DNA of 64,000 nucleotides from positions 97,603 through 161,602 of the forward strand of contig JACCES010000012.1 in assembly GCA_013416455.1 (NCBI GenBank), read 5' to 3'. Below are positions 19,196 to 27,968 of the stretch, in pieces (position 1 is the first letter of the stretch; every line of letters begins with the position of its first letter). Origin of the DNA: Alcaligenaceae bacterium. Lineage in GTDB: Bacteria; Pseudomonadota; Gammaproteobacteria; Burkholderiales; Burkholderiaceae_B. Below the pieces are notes generated by a model. The model was not told the origin of the DNA, did no database searches, and saw only the letters and a program-made list of their open reading frames with translations. Both the position numbers and the translations under genes were made by a program.

Positions 19196-20155
19196 TCACT
19201 GAGGAGTCTGGCGCAGCGATTTTCTGAACTCCCTTTTCGCCCAATTCCGGAAAGCCGCGATGTGGTGCATTTCGGCATTCTGGGCCAAGGTCAGCATGTA
19301 ATACTCGCCGGCGCTCCGGGTTCTGTAGCGGGTCGCACAGTGCAGGCCGGTAAGGTTGGAATTTTCGAGGATCACCTCTGGAATGATGGCGACGCCGAGG
19401 CCCTGGCGTGCTGCATCGAGTGACATGAAGAAGTGTCCGAACTCTATGCGCGGCGTGGCCGGCAGGTCTTTCAGGCCATGGCGTTTTGCCCATCCATTCC
19501 ATGCGTCGGCCCGGCTGCTCGTATGAATCAGCGGCAGGGTATGGAAGATTTCCTCTTGGTCCAGGGCCGCGCGAGGCTCAAGGATATTGGGAGAATAGAC
19601 GGGCACAAGTATGTCGGGCGCCAATTCCTCCGCAAGTACCCCGCGCCACTGCTCGGTCATGACAAGGTCGATGGCGGGCGCACGGTGGTCATACTGGTGG
19701 CCGGGTTTGGGGCCGACCCGAATGGCCACGTCGGCTTCGCCCGCGTGCAGATTGACCGGTTCAATGGAACTGCTGATCCGCGTTTCTATATTGGGGTACT
19801 CGCGCGTGAAGGAACCCAGGCGGGGCATCAGCCACAGGGAGCCGATGGACGGGAGCGCGCTGATTTTCAGCGTGGCATTTTCCTGCTGCGTTTTCAGGCG
19901 CTCTGTCGCGGCCCGCAGCAAACCGAAAGCGCCGCTCACCTCCGCCAGGTACTTTCGCCCTGATTCCGTCAACTCGACTTTACGGGTCAGGCGGTTGAAC
20001 AGCTTGATTCCCAGTTCGGCTTCCAGCGCCCGGATCTGTCTGCTGACCGCACCCTGGGTGACGTGCAGTTCCGCGGCCGCGCTCGTGAAGCTCTGCAGCC
20101 GCCCGGCAGACTCAAAAAAACGCAAGGAAATAAGGGAAGGTAAAGCCTTGTTCAT
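19196..20155 (-). CDS. LysR family transcriptional regulator of the aromatic cluster
   Basis: A 319-aa LysR-type regulator, standard length. The N-terminal winged helix-turn-helix is clear (SLRFFESAGRLQSFTSAAA followed by ELHVTQGAVSRQIRALE), closest in style to the GcvA/DsdC group. The remaining ~220 residues form the inducer-binding domain. It is transcribed divergently from operon B, and the 163-nt gap contains one copy of the operator found before all three operons. It is thus the obvious candidate for the activator of the whole cluster and probably controls its own gene. The inducer is unknown but should be the substrate or an intermediate. Confidence 0.9.
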   Translation of the reverse strand: MNKALPSLISLRFFESAGRLQSFTSAAAELHVTQGAVSRQIRALEAELGIKLFNRLTRKVELTESGRKYLAEVSGAFGLLRAATERLKTQQENATLKISALPSIGSLWLMPRLGSFTREYPNIETRISSSIEPVNLHAGEADVAIRVGPKPGHQYDHRAPAIDLVMTEQWRGVLAEELAPDILVPVYSPNILEPRAALDQEEIFHTLPLIHTSSRADAWNGWAKRHGLKDLPATPRIEFGHFFMSLDAARQGLGVAIIPEVILENSNLTGLHCATRYRTRSAGEYYMLTLAQNAEMHHIAAFRNWAKREFRKSLRQTPQ

Positions 20156-20211
20156 GTGTCGTCTTGCCTCTAATGGTGAACCTGGCTGGAATGCTTACGC
20201 ATTACTAATAA

Positions 20212-20267
20212 TCATGGATGAGCCGTGAACAAATCGTTTGTCGCGCTTCTGACAGGGAAAATATAGT
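20212..20267 (+). promoter_or_regulatory. LysR-type operator and promoter, operon B (divergent with lysR)
   Basis: TCAT at 20212, 15 bases, then AAATCGTTTGTC at 20231-20242. TTGTCG (20238-20243) and TATAGT (20262-20267) are 18 nt apart. The core is also a short palindrome (ACAAA, three bases, TTTGT). It lies 76 nt before the operon B start codon and 57 nt from the divergent lysR start. Confidence 0.7.
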
Positions 20268-20318
20268 GCTCATGGTGCGAGACACTTCCCATTTTGATAT
20301 ATGAGGTGGAGTAATACA

Positions 20319-21137
20319 ATGAGTAGTCGACCTGACTTGAGAGTGGCCGTCGCGGGTCTTGGTGCGATCGGCAAGGTGCTGGCAAGTCGCTTGAGCGAAG
20401 GAGAGGTCGGTGGATGCCGGCTGAGCGCCGTAAGCGGTCGCGATCCCGTAAAAACAGAAGCTTTCTTGAAGACCCTGGCATCGCCGGTCCCGAATGTCGG
20501 CCTGGATCAGCTATCGGAGGTGGCCGATGTGATTATCGAATGTGCTCCGGCCGCGGTTCTCCACCAGATAGTCGAACCGGCGCTCGCGGCGGGGAAGAAG
20601 ATCATCGTGCTTTCGGTCGGCGCGCTGCTGGAGGCGCCGGAACTCATGGAAAAAGCGGCGTCGAATGGCGGGCAGATCATGGTGCCGTCCGGTGCGCTTC
20701 TGGGTCTTGATGCGGTGACCGCCGCGGCGGAAGGTCGCATCCAGTCCGTGCGGATGACGTCCAGAAAGCCACCGATAGGATTCAAGGATGCCCCGATTCT
20801 TGCAGAGAGGAACCTGTCGATCGAGGGCCTGACCGAACCTCTGCTGCTCTATTCCGGTTCCGCCCGGGCCGCCGCCACGAGCTTTCCAGCCAACCTGAAT
20901 GTGGCGATTGCGCTTTCTCTTGCCGGCGTTGGCCCGGACAAGACAATGCTGGAAGTCTGGGCCGACCCGGGTGTAGTGCGCAATACGCACCATATCGAGC
21001 TGGTGTCCGATTCGGCTTTGCTGAATATGACGATAGAGAATATTCCGTCCGAGAACCCGAAGACGGGCCGGATTACGGCACAAAGCGTTCTGGCCATGTT
21101 GCGCAAGATGTCCGCGCCCGTTCGTGTAGGGACCTGA
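20319..21137 (+). CDS. Aspartate dehydrogenase-like NAD(P)-dependent oxidoreductase
   Basis: A 272-aa protein of the NadX/aspartate dehydrogenase family, which converts L-aspartate to iminoaspartate or oxaloacetate with NAD(P). The nucleotide motif VAGLGAIGK is at the N-terminus. The family block follows: VPSGALLGLDAV, SFPANLNVAIALSLAG and IENIPSENPKTGR. The ATG at 20319 follows GGTGGAG; the earlier in-frame start at 20301 is unlikely. Finding it first in an aromatic-acid operon under LysR control is odd. It may act on an amino or imino intermediate, suggesting that the cluster's substrate carries nitrogen, but that is inference. Confidence 0.8.
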   Translation: MSSRPDLRVAVAGLGAIGKVLASRLSEGEVGGCRLSAVSGRDPVKTEAFLKTLASPVPNVGLDQLSEVADVIIECAPAAVLHQIVEPALAAGKKIIVLSVGALLEAPELMEKAASNGGQIMVPSGALLGLDAVTAAAEGRIQSVRMTSRKPPIGFKDAPILAERNLSIEGLTEPLLLYSGSARAAATSFPANLNVAIALSLAGVGPDKTMLEVWADPGVVRNTHHIELVSDSALLNMTIENIPSENPKTGRITAQSVLAMLRKMSAPVRVGT

Positions 21138-21150
21138 AGGGGGAGCCGGT

Positions 21151-21936
21151 ATGGATCTGTGTATCAAAGGAAAAGTGGCGCTCGTGACAGGAGGCGGCGG
21201 CGGGCTTGGCGGCGCTATTGCCAATTCGCTGGCTCGCGAAGGCGCGAAAGTGATCGTGGCGGACGTCAATCATGACGCGCTTGACGCAGTGGTCGGCGCC
21301 ATTCGCGCTCGTGGTGGAGAGGCGCGGGGAATGGTCTGGGATCTGGCGGATACCGCCGGGATTCCGGAGCGGATGAACGACATCGTGGAAGCTTGGGGCA
21401 ATGTGGGCATTCTGGTGAACAACACCGGCGGGCCGCCTCCCACCACGGCCCGGGATGTGGCCCGGGAAGATTGGGAAAAATATTTTCAGTCAATGGTCGC
21501 GGGAGTGATCAAACTGACCGACGCCGTGCTGCCCGGCATGGTGAAGGAGGGGTGGGGGCGCGTCATTACCAGTACGTCGTCGGGAGTGATTGCTCCGATT
21601 CCCAATCTGGGGATATCCAATACCCTGCGGTCTGCCCTGCTGGGGTGGTCCAAGACGCTGTCGCGCGAAGTGGCCAGAGACGGCATTACGGTAAATGTCA
21701 TTTTGCCCGGCCGTATTGCGACACAGCGGATCCGGCAGCTCGATGTCGCCAAGGCGGCCCGGGACAATCGTCCAGTCGAGGAAATCGAGAAAGAGAGCAC
21801 CGGCAGTATTCCCGTCGGGCGGTATGGAAAGCCTTCCGAGTACGGCGATACGGTGGCCTTTCTTTCCGGCACTGCCGCATCGTACATCACTGGATCCGTG
21901 ATCCGTGTGGATGGCGGGCTGATTTCCAGTATCTGA
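21151..21936 (+). CDS. Short-chain dehydrogenase/reductase with altered active site
   Basis: A 261-aa SDR protein. The N-terminal nucleotide motif TGGGGGLGGAIA and the NNTGGPPP loop are present. Where SDR enzymes have Ser-Tyr-x-x-x-Lys, this protein reads TSSGVIAPIPNLGISNTLRS: the Ser is kept, but the usual Tyr and Lys are replaced (positions 149-165). I recall a BKR-like subgroup of SDR proteins with the same PIPNLGxSNxLR block. The activity is therefore uncertain; it may still bind NAD(P) and use another acid. It starts 13 nt after the AspDH-like gene, with a good ribosome site. Confidence 0.75.
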   Translation: MDLCIKGKVALVTGGGGGLGGAIANSLAREGAKVIVADVNHDALDAVVGAIRARGGEARGMVWDLADTAGIPERMNDIVEAWGNVGILVNNTGGPPPTTARDVAREDWEKYFQSMVAGVIKLTDAVLPGMVKEGWGRVITSTSSGVIAPIPNLGISNTLRSALLGWSKTLSREVARDGITVNVILPGRIATQRIRQLDVAKAARDNRPVEEIEKESTGSIPVGRYGKPSEYGDTVAFLSGTAASYITGSVIRVDGGLISSI

Positions 21937-21966
21937 AGTACAGCCTGATAAACAGAAAGGAGTGAT

Positions 21967-22644
21967 ATGTTTTCTCAAGAAAAACGCAATGAAATCCGAA
22001 AAAGATTCGAGTCGGTCGACACAGCGAATGTCGCGGATGTTCTGGATAACCTGGGGTATTTCGATTTCGGCCTTTCCCAGGAGTTTGCGCCCTTCACCAA
22101 TACAGGAAAAAAGCTTGCGGGCTGGGCGTACACCATCAGGGGCCAGATGACGCCATTTCCGATGGGGGGCGACGCCGGGAAGATGGAGGCCTGCAATGGC
22201 ATTTCAGCGGGCGAGGTCAGTGTATGGAGCGGTAATGGTGAAGGGATCTGCTACTTCGGCGAGCTGATCGCGCTAGGCATGCGGGAGCGGGGATCGGTCG
22301 GCGCGCTGGTGGACGGCGGTATCCGCGACGTCCGCTGGATCGATGAACACGGGATCTCCGTCTATGCGCGCTACCGGACGCCCGTTCAATCCATCGGCCG
22401 CTGGAAGGTGACGGATCACCAGGTGCCGGTTTATCTGCGGGGAGCCACCATCACTCATGTCCGGGTACGACCGGGCGACTTCATCCTGGCGGATGAGGAT
22501 GGCGCCATCGTCATTCCGGTGGAAGTGGTCGAACAGGTTCTGGAAGAAGCGGAACGCCTCACCCAGACGGAGCGTGAGATACGGGTCGAGCTGGCCAAAG
22601 GCCTCACCTTGGCCCAGGCCCTGGAAAAGTACGGTCATGTATGA
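21967..22644 (+). CDS. RraA-like / class II pyruvate aldolase (HMG/CHA aldolase family)
   Basis: A 225-aa member of the RraA/HMG-CHA aldolase family. Members in catabolic operons split 4-hydroxy-4-methyl-2-oxoglutarate or 4-carboxy-4-hydroxy-2-oxoadipate into pyruvate and an oxo acid, using Mg2+. The metal/substrate site is recognisable as GELIALGMRERGSVG and VDGGIRDV (Arg-Asp). The N-terminus SVDTANVADVLDNLGY is also typical. A perfect AAGGAG precedes the ATG. In this operon an aldolase for the end of a ring-cleavage pathway fits better than the RNase E regulator role of E. coli RraA. Confidence 0.82.
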   Translation: MFSQEKRNEIRKRFESVDTANVADVLDNLGYFDFGLSQEFAPFTNTGKKLAGWAYTIRGQMTPFPMGGDAGKMEACNGISAGEVSVWSGNGEGICYFGELIALGMRERGSVGALVDGGIRDVRWIDEHGISVYARYRTPVQSIGRWKVTDHQVPVYLRGATITHVRVRPGDFILADEDGAIVIPVEVVEQVLEEAERLTQTEREIRVELAKGLTLAQALEKYGHV

Positions 22645-22726
22645 GGTATGGCTTTGAAGGAGCCTGCTTGTTCAGAGGTTCCTGAATCACACAAGGCCAG
22701 GGATGAGACACCAGGAGGAGACGAAC

Positions 22727-23899
22727 ATGAAGATCAGATTTGGCATCAGTGGTTTGGGGTTTGCCGGAGCGGTACTGATGGCGCCGGTAATGCGGCAGCA
22801 TCCGGATGCCGAGATTGTCGCGGCCTGTGACCCCAATGGTGACGTAAGGACCCGGTTTGGCGAAGCATATGATATTCCTGTGTTCTCGTCCTTACAGGAG
22901 ATGATGGATGGCGCCCGGCTCGATGCCGTTTACGTCGCTTCTCCTCACCAATTCCATTGTGAACAGGTGCTCCAGGCCTCTGCAAGAGGCTTGCACATCA
23001 TTGTGGAGAAGCCGCTTACGCTGAGCGAAGAAGAGGCCGACCGCATGATAGCTGCCACCGAGAACGCCGGTGTGCACCTCGTTGTCGGCACGTCGCGCAG
23101 CCACGACCCGGTGATTCGCACCATGCGCGGCATCATCGACAGCGGTGAAGTGGGCCGCGTGTCGATGGTGAATTGCTTCAACTACACCGATTTTCTTTAT
23201 CGTCCCCGGCGTCCCGAAGAACTCGACACCGCGCTGGGCGGCGGCATTGTCTACAACCAACTGCCACACCAGATCGACAGTATCAAAGCCATTACCGGCC
23301 AGCGTATCGTGGCCGTGCGCGCCATGACGGACAAACTCGATCCAAAGCGGCCCACGGAAGGGAACTGCGCGGCCATGCTGACACTGGAAAGCGGCGCATG
23401 CGCGATTGTGGTCTATAGCGGCTATGACCATTTCGACAGTGACGAGATGCATTACTGGCTGGCGGAAGGGGGGCGTGACAAGAAACCCAATCATGGCGGC
23501 GCACGCAAGGTGCTCAGGGAGCTTGAGGGTAGCGAAGCGGATCTGCGGCGCACGCGCTACGGCTTCGGCGGCCCGATCTCCAAATCCATGGAATCGGGCA
23601 ACGCGGATCGCAAACAGCCTCATTTCGGCGTCATGCTGGTTACGTGCGAGCATGCCGACCTGCGCGCGTCGGAGGACGGTGTTTATGTGTATGGCAACGA
23701 TGGTATGCGCGAAGTGCCGGCGCTCGTCGGGCGTGGCGCTTACAGCCAGGGCGACACCATAGATGAGCTGCACAATGCCATTACCGGTAAGGCGCCCGCG
23801 ATGAGGGATGCCCGTTGGGGCAAGGATACCGTCGAGGTGTGTCTGGCGATTCTGGAGTCTAGCCGTACCGGCATGCAGATCGACCGCCGGAGCGCATGA
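22727..23899 (+). CDS. Gfo/Idh/MocA family dehydrogenase, similar to phthalate cis-dihydrodiol dehydrogenase
   Basis: A 390-aa NAD(P)-dependent oxidoreductase. The Rossmann motif GISGLGFAGA opens the protein, the family signature HIIVEKPLTLSEEEADRM lies about 100 residues in, and GGGIVYNQLPHQIDSI carries the catalytic-site His. It resembles the 4,5-dihydro-4,5-dihydroxyphthalate dehydrogenase group (Pht4/OphB), which is unusual because most dihydrodiol dehydrogenases are SDR enzymes. The partner phthalate-family oxygenase is encoded in operon C. The start ATG at 22727 follows AGGAGGAG. Similarity is judged by eye. Confidence 0.75.
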   Translation: MKIRFGISGLGFAGAVLMAPVMRQHPDAEIVAACDPNGDVRTRFGEAYDIPVFSSLQEMMDGARLDAVYVASPHQFHCEQVLQASARGLHIIVEKPLTLSEEEADRMIAATENAGVHLVVGTSRSHDPVIRTMRGIIDSGEVGRVSMVNCFNYTDFLYRPRRPEELDTALGGGIVYNQLPHQIDSIKAITGQRIVAVRAMTDKLDPKRPTEGNCAAMLTLESGACAIVVYSGYDHFDSDEMHYWLAEGGRDKKPNHGGARKVLRELEGSEADLRRTRYGFGGPISKSMESGNADRKQPHFGVMLVTCEHADLRASEDGVYVYGNDGMREVPALVGRGAYSQGDTIDELHNAITGKAPAMRDARWGKDTVEVCLAILESSRTGMQIDRRSA

Positions 23900-23900
23900 A

Positions 23901-25025
23901 ATGAGCCTCGAAATCAACGAGCTGGTCAAGACGTATACGCGCCGGGGTGAAACGCATACCGCATTGCGCGGCGTATCGTTTTCTGCGCCCGAGGGAGCGT
24001 TCGTCACGCTCCTGGGGCCCAGCGGTTGCGGCAAGTCCACGCTGCTGAACATGCTTGCGGGGCTGGACAGGCCTACATCGGGACGCATCAGTATCAACGG
24101 GAATGCCGTTTATGACTCGGGAGCATCCTTGTTCGTGCCTCCGGGAAAGAGAAATATCTCCATGGTATTTCAAAGCTATGCGATCTGGCCGCATATGAGC
24201 GTGCGCGAGAACATTGCTTTCCCTCTTTTGAACGGGCGCAAGCAGTCCCGGGACAGGAGGCAGCTTGAAGCCATGGTCGATGCGGCGCTCGAGAAAGTCC
24301 ATCTTACGCCACTGGCTGATCGGCCAGCCCCGCTGTTGAGTGGGGGGCAGCAGCAGAGAGTGTCCCTGGCGCGGGCAATTGCGCAGAGTCCGAGCCTGAT
24401 CCTGCTTGACGAACCATTGTCGAACCTGGATGCCAATCTGCGTGAAGCCATGCAGAAACAGATCAGGGGAATCGTTTCAGAGGAAGGCATTACCGCCGTC
24501 TACGTCACGCATGACCAGAAAGAAGCCTTGGCCATGTCGGATATGGTCATTGTTATGAGCGAAGGCAACATCGAGCAGGTCGGTGCCCCTCGCGATATCT
24601 ATTATTACCCAAAGACCCGTTTCGTCGCCCAATTCATGGGCGCGCCCAATCTGCTGGAAGCCGTCGTTTCCCATGTCGCGGAGGACGGGAGGGAAGCCGC
24701 GGCTGAAAGCGTTCTGGGCAAGATGGTTTTTCCGGTTCACGGAGACGCCTTGCGGCAGGGCGACAAAATCCTGCTGGTGCTGCGCCAGGAGGATTTCAGG
24801 GTTGACGAGACCGGTTCGACTGAAAATTTTTCCGGCAACAATCGCTATGTGCTGCCTGTTCTGCAATCGGTCTTTCTCGGGGAGCGCATGGAGCTTCTAT
24901 GTGGAATGGATGAAGCCGCGGAACGAAGGCTTTCAGTATATGTGAACGCAAGACTCGTTTCTGGCGATTCAAGATCGGTTGCCCTTCATTATCCCGCAGA
25001 AAAAATCCATTACATAAAGGAGTAG
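23901..25025 (+). CDS. ABC transporter ATP-binding protein
   Basis: The 374-aa ATPase of an importer of the iron(III)/spermidine/2-aminoethylphosphonate type. Walker A is GPSGCGKST (39-47), the signature is LSGGQ (146-150), Walker B is LILLDEP (166-172) and the switch His is H204. A C-terminal TOBE-like domain follows after residue ~240. It starts directly after the dehydrogenase stop (one base gap) and precedes the fused permease by 5 nt. In this operon it most likely powers uptake of the aromatic acid; iron uptake is the textbook role of the family and remains an alternative. Confidence 0.9.
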   Translation: MSLEINELVKTYTRRGETHTALRGVSFSAPEGAFVTLLGPSGCGKSTLLNMLAGLDRPTSGRISINGNAVYDSGASLFVPPGKRNISMVFQSYAIWPHMSVRENIAFPLLNGRKQSRDRRQLEAMVDAALEKVHLTPLADRPAPLLSGGQQQRVSLARAIAQSPSLILLDEPLSNLDANLREAMQKQIRGIVSEEGITAVYVTHDQKEALAMSDMVIVMSEGNIEQVGAPRDIYYYPKTRFVAQFMGAPNLLEAVVSHVAEDGREAAAESVLGKMVFPVHGDALRQGDKILLVLRQEDFRVDETGSTENFSGNNRYVLPVLQSVFLGERMELLCGMDEAAERRLSVYVNARLVSGDSRSVALHYPAEKIHYIKE

Positions 25026-25030
25026 ACGGG

Positions 25031-26710
25031 ATGGTGATTTTCGGTCTCACTGGTTTTCTGGTGATTTCCCTCACTGTGCTGCCAGTCATCGTTCTGCTTC
25101 TTACGGCGTTCCGGCCCCAGGGCTCGCTTTGGCTGGATCCCACAGGCTACACCCTGGATAATTTCGGAGAGCTGGCTGCTTTGCCAGGGTTGAGTCAACT
25201 GATTTCAAATACGGTGGTATACGTGGGCGGCACGATCGCCATCGCCACTGTGTTTGCCACCATCTGGGCATGGATCACCGAGCGGACCGATTTCCGTTAC
25301 AAGGTAACGGTAAGAGTCCTGATGCTCGTGACTTTGTCCTTGCCTTCCCTGATCCAGGGTTTTGGCTGGATATTGCTTCTCAACCCCAGTAATGGCTACA
25401 TCAACCATTTGATTCGTGGATGGTTCGATCTGCAAAGCGCATTGGGGCCTATCAATATCTATAGTCTGGGAATGATGGTGTTCGTCAGCAGCTTCCTTCT
25501 GACACCCACCATCTACGTGATGCTGGCCGGCATTATCCGCAACATGGACTACAAGCTGGAGTTTCCGGCGACCCTGGCCGGGGTATCCAATTTCCGGATA
25601 CTCCTTAAAATCGTCGGCCCGATTCTGCTGCCCGGACTGCTGTCCGTCCTGATCTATACGATCATGATCATGATACAGGTCTTCGAGATACCGCTGTCCA
25701 TCGGCCTGACCGGCGGCATACAGGTCCTGAGCACCCGGGTCTACCTTCTGAGTACCGCGGAACTGGGTTCGCCCAACTACAACCTGGCCTCTGCATTCGG
25801 CATCGTGCTCGTTCTGATTGCTCTGCTGCTCGTACTGCTCTACCAGCGGCTGACGCGGGAATCAGAGAAATTTGCCGTGATTGGAGGGAAGAATTTCAGG
25901 CTGATTTCCAAGGAACTGGGCGGGCAGCGGTACGCTGTCTATGGCTATGCCGCCGTATTCTTCCTGTTGGCATTCATGCCTGTCTTCATCTTGCTGTGGG
26001 CGAGCCTGCTTCCCTTCTATACGATTCCGTCTGCGGCGGCATTGACGAATGTATCGCTTGCCAACTACACCGAACTCTTCTCTTCCTCGATGTTCCAGAG
26101 AAGCTTCAGCAATACCGCCATTGTCGTGCTGCTGGGATCCACACTGACAATCGTGGTGAGTTTTCTGGTGGCGTATGTGACGGTGCGTCCCATCAACAGA
26201 TTCTGCCGCTGGCTGGATGTGCTTTCCTTCCTGCCTATTGCCATCCCCAATATCGTTCTGGGATTGGCGGTGCTTCTGCTGTATGTCAAGACGCCGGTCT
26301 ACGGGACGATAGGCGCCATCATGCTTGCGCAGATCGTCGTCAATCTGGTGTTCGGCACGCGCATTCTTTCCGCTGCGTTGATTCAGGTGCACCCTGACAT
26401 GGAGCGGGCCGCATCGCTGGCGGGGGTCGGGCAGCTCAGGATCATGTGGAGCATACTCGCGCCCATCCTGCGCACACAGGTTTTCAACGGGTGGCTGCTT
26501 GTCTTTGCCCACGCCATGCGCGACGTCGGAATCCCGCTCATATTCCTGACGACGAATACGGTCATGATGAGTTCGGCGCTGTGGTTGATGTGGGGGTATC
26601 CCGATGTGCCGGGCGCTGCAGCCCTTTCGATGATTCTCGTGCTGATCCTGGCCATCGTCGTTACACCGATGCAGATCTACATGGCAAGAATGGACCGGAA
26701 GAATGCTTGA
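25031..26710 (+). CDS. ABC transporter permease, two fused membrane domains
   Basis: A 559-aa membrane protein with two homologous permease halves joined in one chain (about 1-280 and 295-559), as in FbpB-type importers. Each half ends with an EAA-like loop: EFPATLAGVSNFRILLKIVGPILLPG in parts around 180-205, and MERAASLAGVGQLRIMWSI around 455-475. Such loops contact the ATPase. AAGGAG lies 8 nt before the ATG. It closes operon B; its binding protein heads operon C, whose own promoter carries the same operator. Confidence 0.9.
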   Translation: MVIFGLTGFLVISLTVLPVIVLLLTAFRPQGSLWLDPTGYTLDNFGELAALPGLSQLISNTVVYVGGTIAIATVFATIWAWITERTDFRYKVTVRVLMLVTLSLPSLIQGFGWILLLNPSNGYINHLIRGWFDLQSALGPINIYSLGMMVFVSSFLLTPTIYVMLAGIIRNMDYKLEFPATLAGVSNFRILLKIVGPILLPGLLSVLIYTIMIMIQVFEIPLSIGLTGGIQVLSTRVYLLSTAELGSPNYNLASAFGIVLVLIALLLVLLYQRLTRESEKFAVIGGKNFRLISKELGGQRYAVYGYAAVFFLLAFMPVFILLWASLLPFYTIPSAAALTNVSLANYTELFSSSMFQRSFSNTAIVVLLGSTLTIVVSFLVAYVTVRPINRFCRWLDVLSFLPIAIPNIVLGLAVLLLYVKTPVYGTIGAIMLAQIVVNLVFGTRILSAALIQVHPDMERAASLAGVGQLRIMWSILAPILRTQVFNGWLLVFAHAMRDVGIPLIFLTTNTVMMSSALWLMWGYPDVPGAAALSMILVLILAIVVTPMQIYMARMDRKNA

Positions 26711-26717
26711 GTCCAGA

Positions 26718-26772
26718 TCATGCGTTGACAACAAATAAATCGTTTGCCTGAAAAGGTGTGGATTCTTAGAGT
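26718..26772 (+). promoter_or_regulatory. LysR-type operator and promoter, operon C
   Basis: TCAT at 26718, 15 bases, then AAATCGTTTGCC at 26737-26748. TTGCCT (26744-26749) and TAGAGT (26767-26772) are 17 nt apart. It lies in the 114-nt gap between permease and binding-protein genes, 76 nt before the start codon. Confidence 0.7.
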
Positions 26773-26824
26773 GATGATTAGGGTCAGTTCATAGCGTGCC
26801 GATCCAATAACCAGGAGACATGTA

Positions 26825-27952
26825 ATGCAGACAAAAAATAATTCGGGGAGGCTTGCGGAAAAGGGCAAGGCTCTCTCGATCCGTGCGGCTCTGCTCTTTT
26901 CCGCGGGCCTGCTTATGAGTCATGCCGCTGTCGCCGCGGATAACCAGGCGATCATCGATCTCGCCAGGCAGGAGGCCAGGTCGGGTACGTTCGAGATCAT
27001 GGTGAGTTCACCAAAGGCGGAAAGGGCGCAGCGTGCAATCATGGACGCGTTCCAGAAGCGTTTCGATATCAAGGTCAACTGGAACTGGACGCCCCTGACT
27101 TCAACGGTGTCGGCGCCGCGTGTGCATCAGCAGGCCACGTCGGGTTTGTCTGTTCCCAGCGCCATCGGAGGCTATGGCTACAACACATATGAGCACTGGT
27201 TCGCGCAGAACGGCCTGGATGCCACCGTCAATTGGGTGGAAGATTTCGGCGAAATGTTTCCTCAGATCAAAAGCGCGGCTGAAGATGGCGTGCTCGTGGA
27301 ATACCGCAACCGCATGCTCCGGCAATGGGATGTGCAGTATGTAATGGTGTACAACAAGAATCTCGTCAAGCTGGAAGAAGTGCCCAAGAGCCTCTGGGAA
27401 CTGACAGAACCAAAATGGGAAGGCCGTTTTGCGATGGCCAACAATACGCCTCCTCCGCTGGACATCCTTGCGGTGGACGTAGGGGTTGAGAAAGCAGTCG
27501 AACTGGCGGAAAAGCTGGTGGCCAACAAGCCGCGCTTCAAGCAGGGGCCGCCCGCCGTGGTGGGCGCCATCTCGAATGGTGAAGTGGCCGTCGGCGTGTC
27601 GGGTTATACCGCCCTGGCAGAGGCCCAGAAAGCCCGGGGCGCCCCCATCGAGTGGGTGCCGCTGGAAGTCATGCCGGTAGGCCCGCTGTTCATGTTCATG
27701 CTGAAGGATGCGCCGCAACCGAACTTGGGAAAACTGTTCCTGGCGTGGCTGGCCACGGAAGGCTCGCGAGTGCAGGAGCAGGAAGAGTATTTGTCGCTTT
27801 TTTCCAATCCGGACTCCGTCACCACCAAGAAAATCAAAGAGATGATGCCCGGCGTCAAGGTGGTCGAAGTCAAGACCATGGAAGAGCTGAAGCAGAGCGA
27901 AGCGGCGGCAAAGCAGATCATGCAAGCAGTTGCCAACGTGGCAGGCAAGTAA
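26825..27952 (+). CDS. ABC transporter periplasmic substrate-binding protein
   Basis: A 375-aa binding protein of the family 1 iron(III)/polyamine-like class. The N-terminus is a signal peptide with a basic start, a hydrophobic core (ALLFSAGLLMSHAAV) and a likely cut after AVAA near residue 38. Family features include DVQYVMVYNK, PKSLWELTEPKWEGR and GPLFMFMLKDAP. It opens operon C and supplies the ligand to the permease and ATPase of operon B. It has no obvious Tyr-rich iron site that I can point to, in keeping with an organic acid ligand, but this is inference. Confidence 0.87.
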   Translation: MQTKNNSGRLAEKGKALSIRAALLFSAGLLMSHAAVAADNQAIIDLARQEARSGTFEIMVSSPKAERAQRAIMDAFQKRFDIKVNWNWTPLTSTVSAPRVHQQATSGLSVPSAIGGYGYNTYEHWFAQNGLDATVNWVEDFGEMFPQIKSAAEDGVLVEYRNRMLRQWDVQYVMVYNKNLVKLEEVPKSLWELTEPKWEGRFAMANNTPPPLDILAVDVGVEKAVELAEKLVANKPRFKQGPPAVVGAISNGEVAVGVSGYTALAEAQKARGAPIEWVPLEVMPVGPLFMFMLKDAPQPNLGKLFLAWLATEGSRVQEQEEYLSLFSNPDSVTTKKIKEMMPGVKVVEVKTMEELKQSEAAAKQIMQAVANVAGK

Positions 27953-27968
27953 AGTAGAGGAGATTGTC

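Noticed and set aside
21967..22644. RraA-like gene as an RNase E inhibitor
   Set aside because: It is packed in a catabolic operon and carries the aldolase-type GELIALGMRERG and DGGIRDV motifs, so a pyruvate aldolase role is preferred.
23901..27952. ABC system as an iron(III) importer
   Set aside because: The family is best known for iron, but all parts sit in LysR-controlled aromatic operons with no iron-related genes or Fur-like box noticed; kept only as an alternative.
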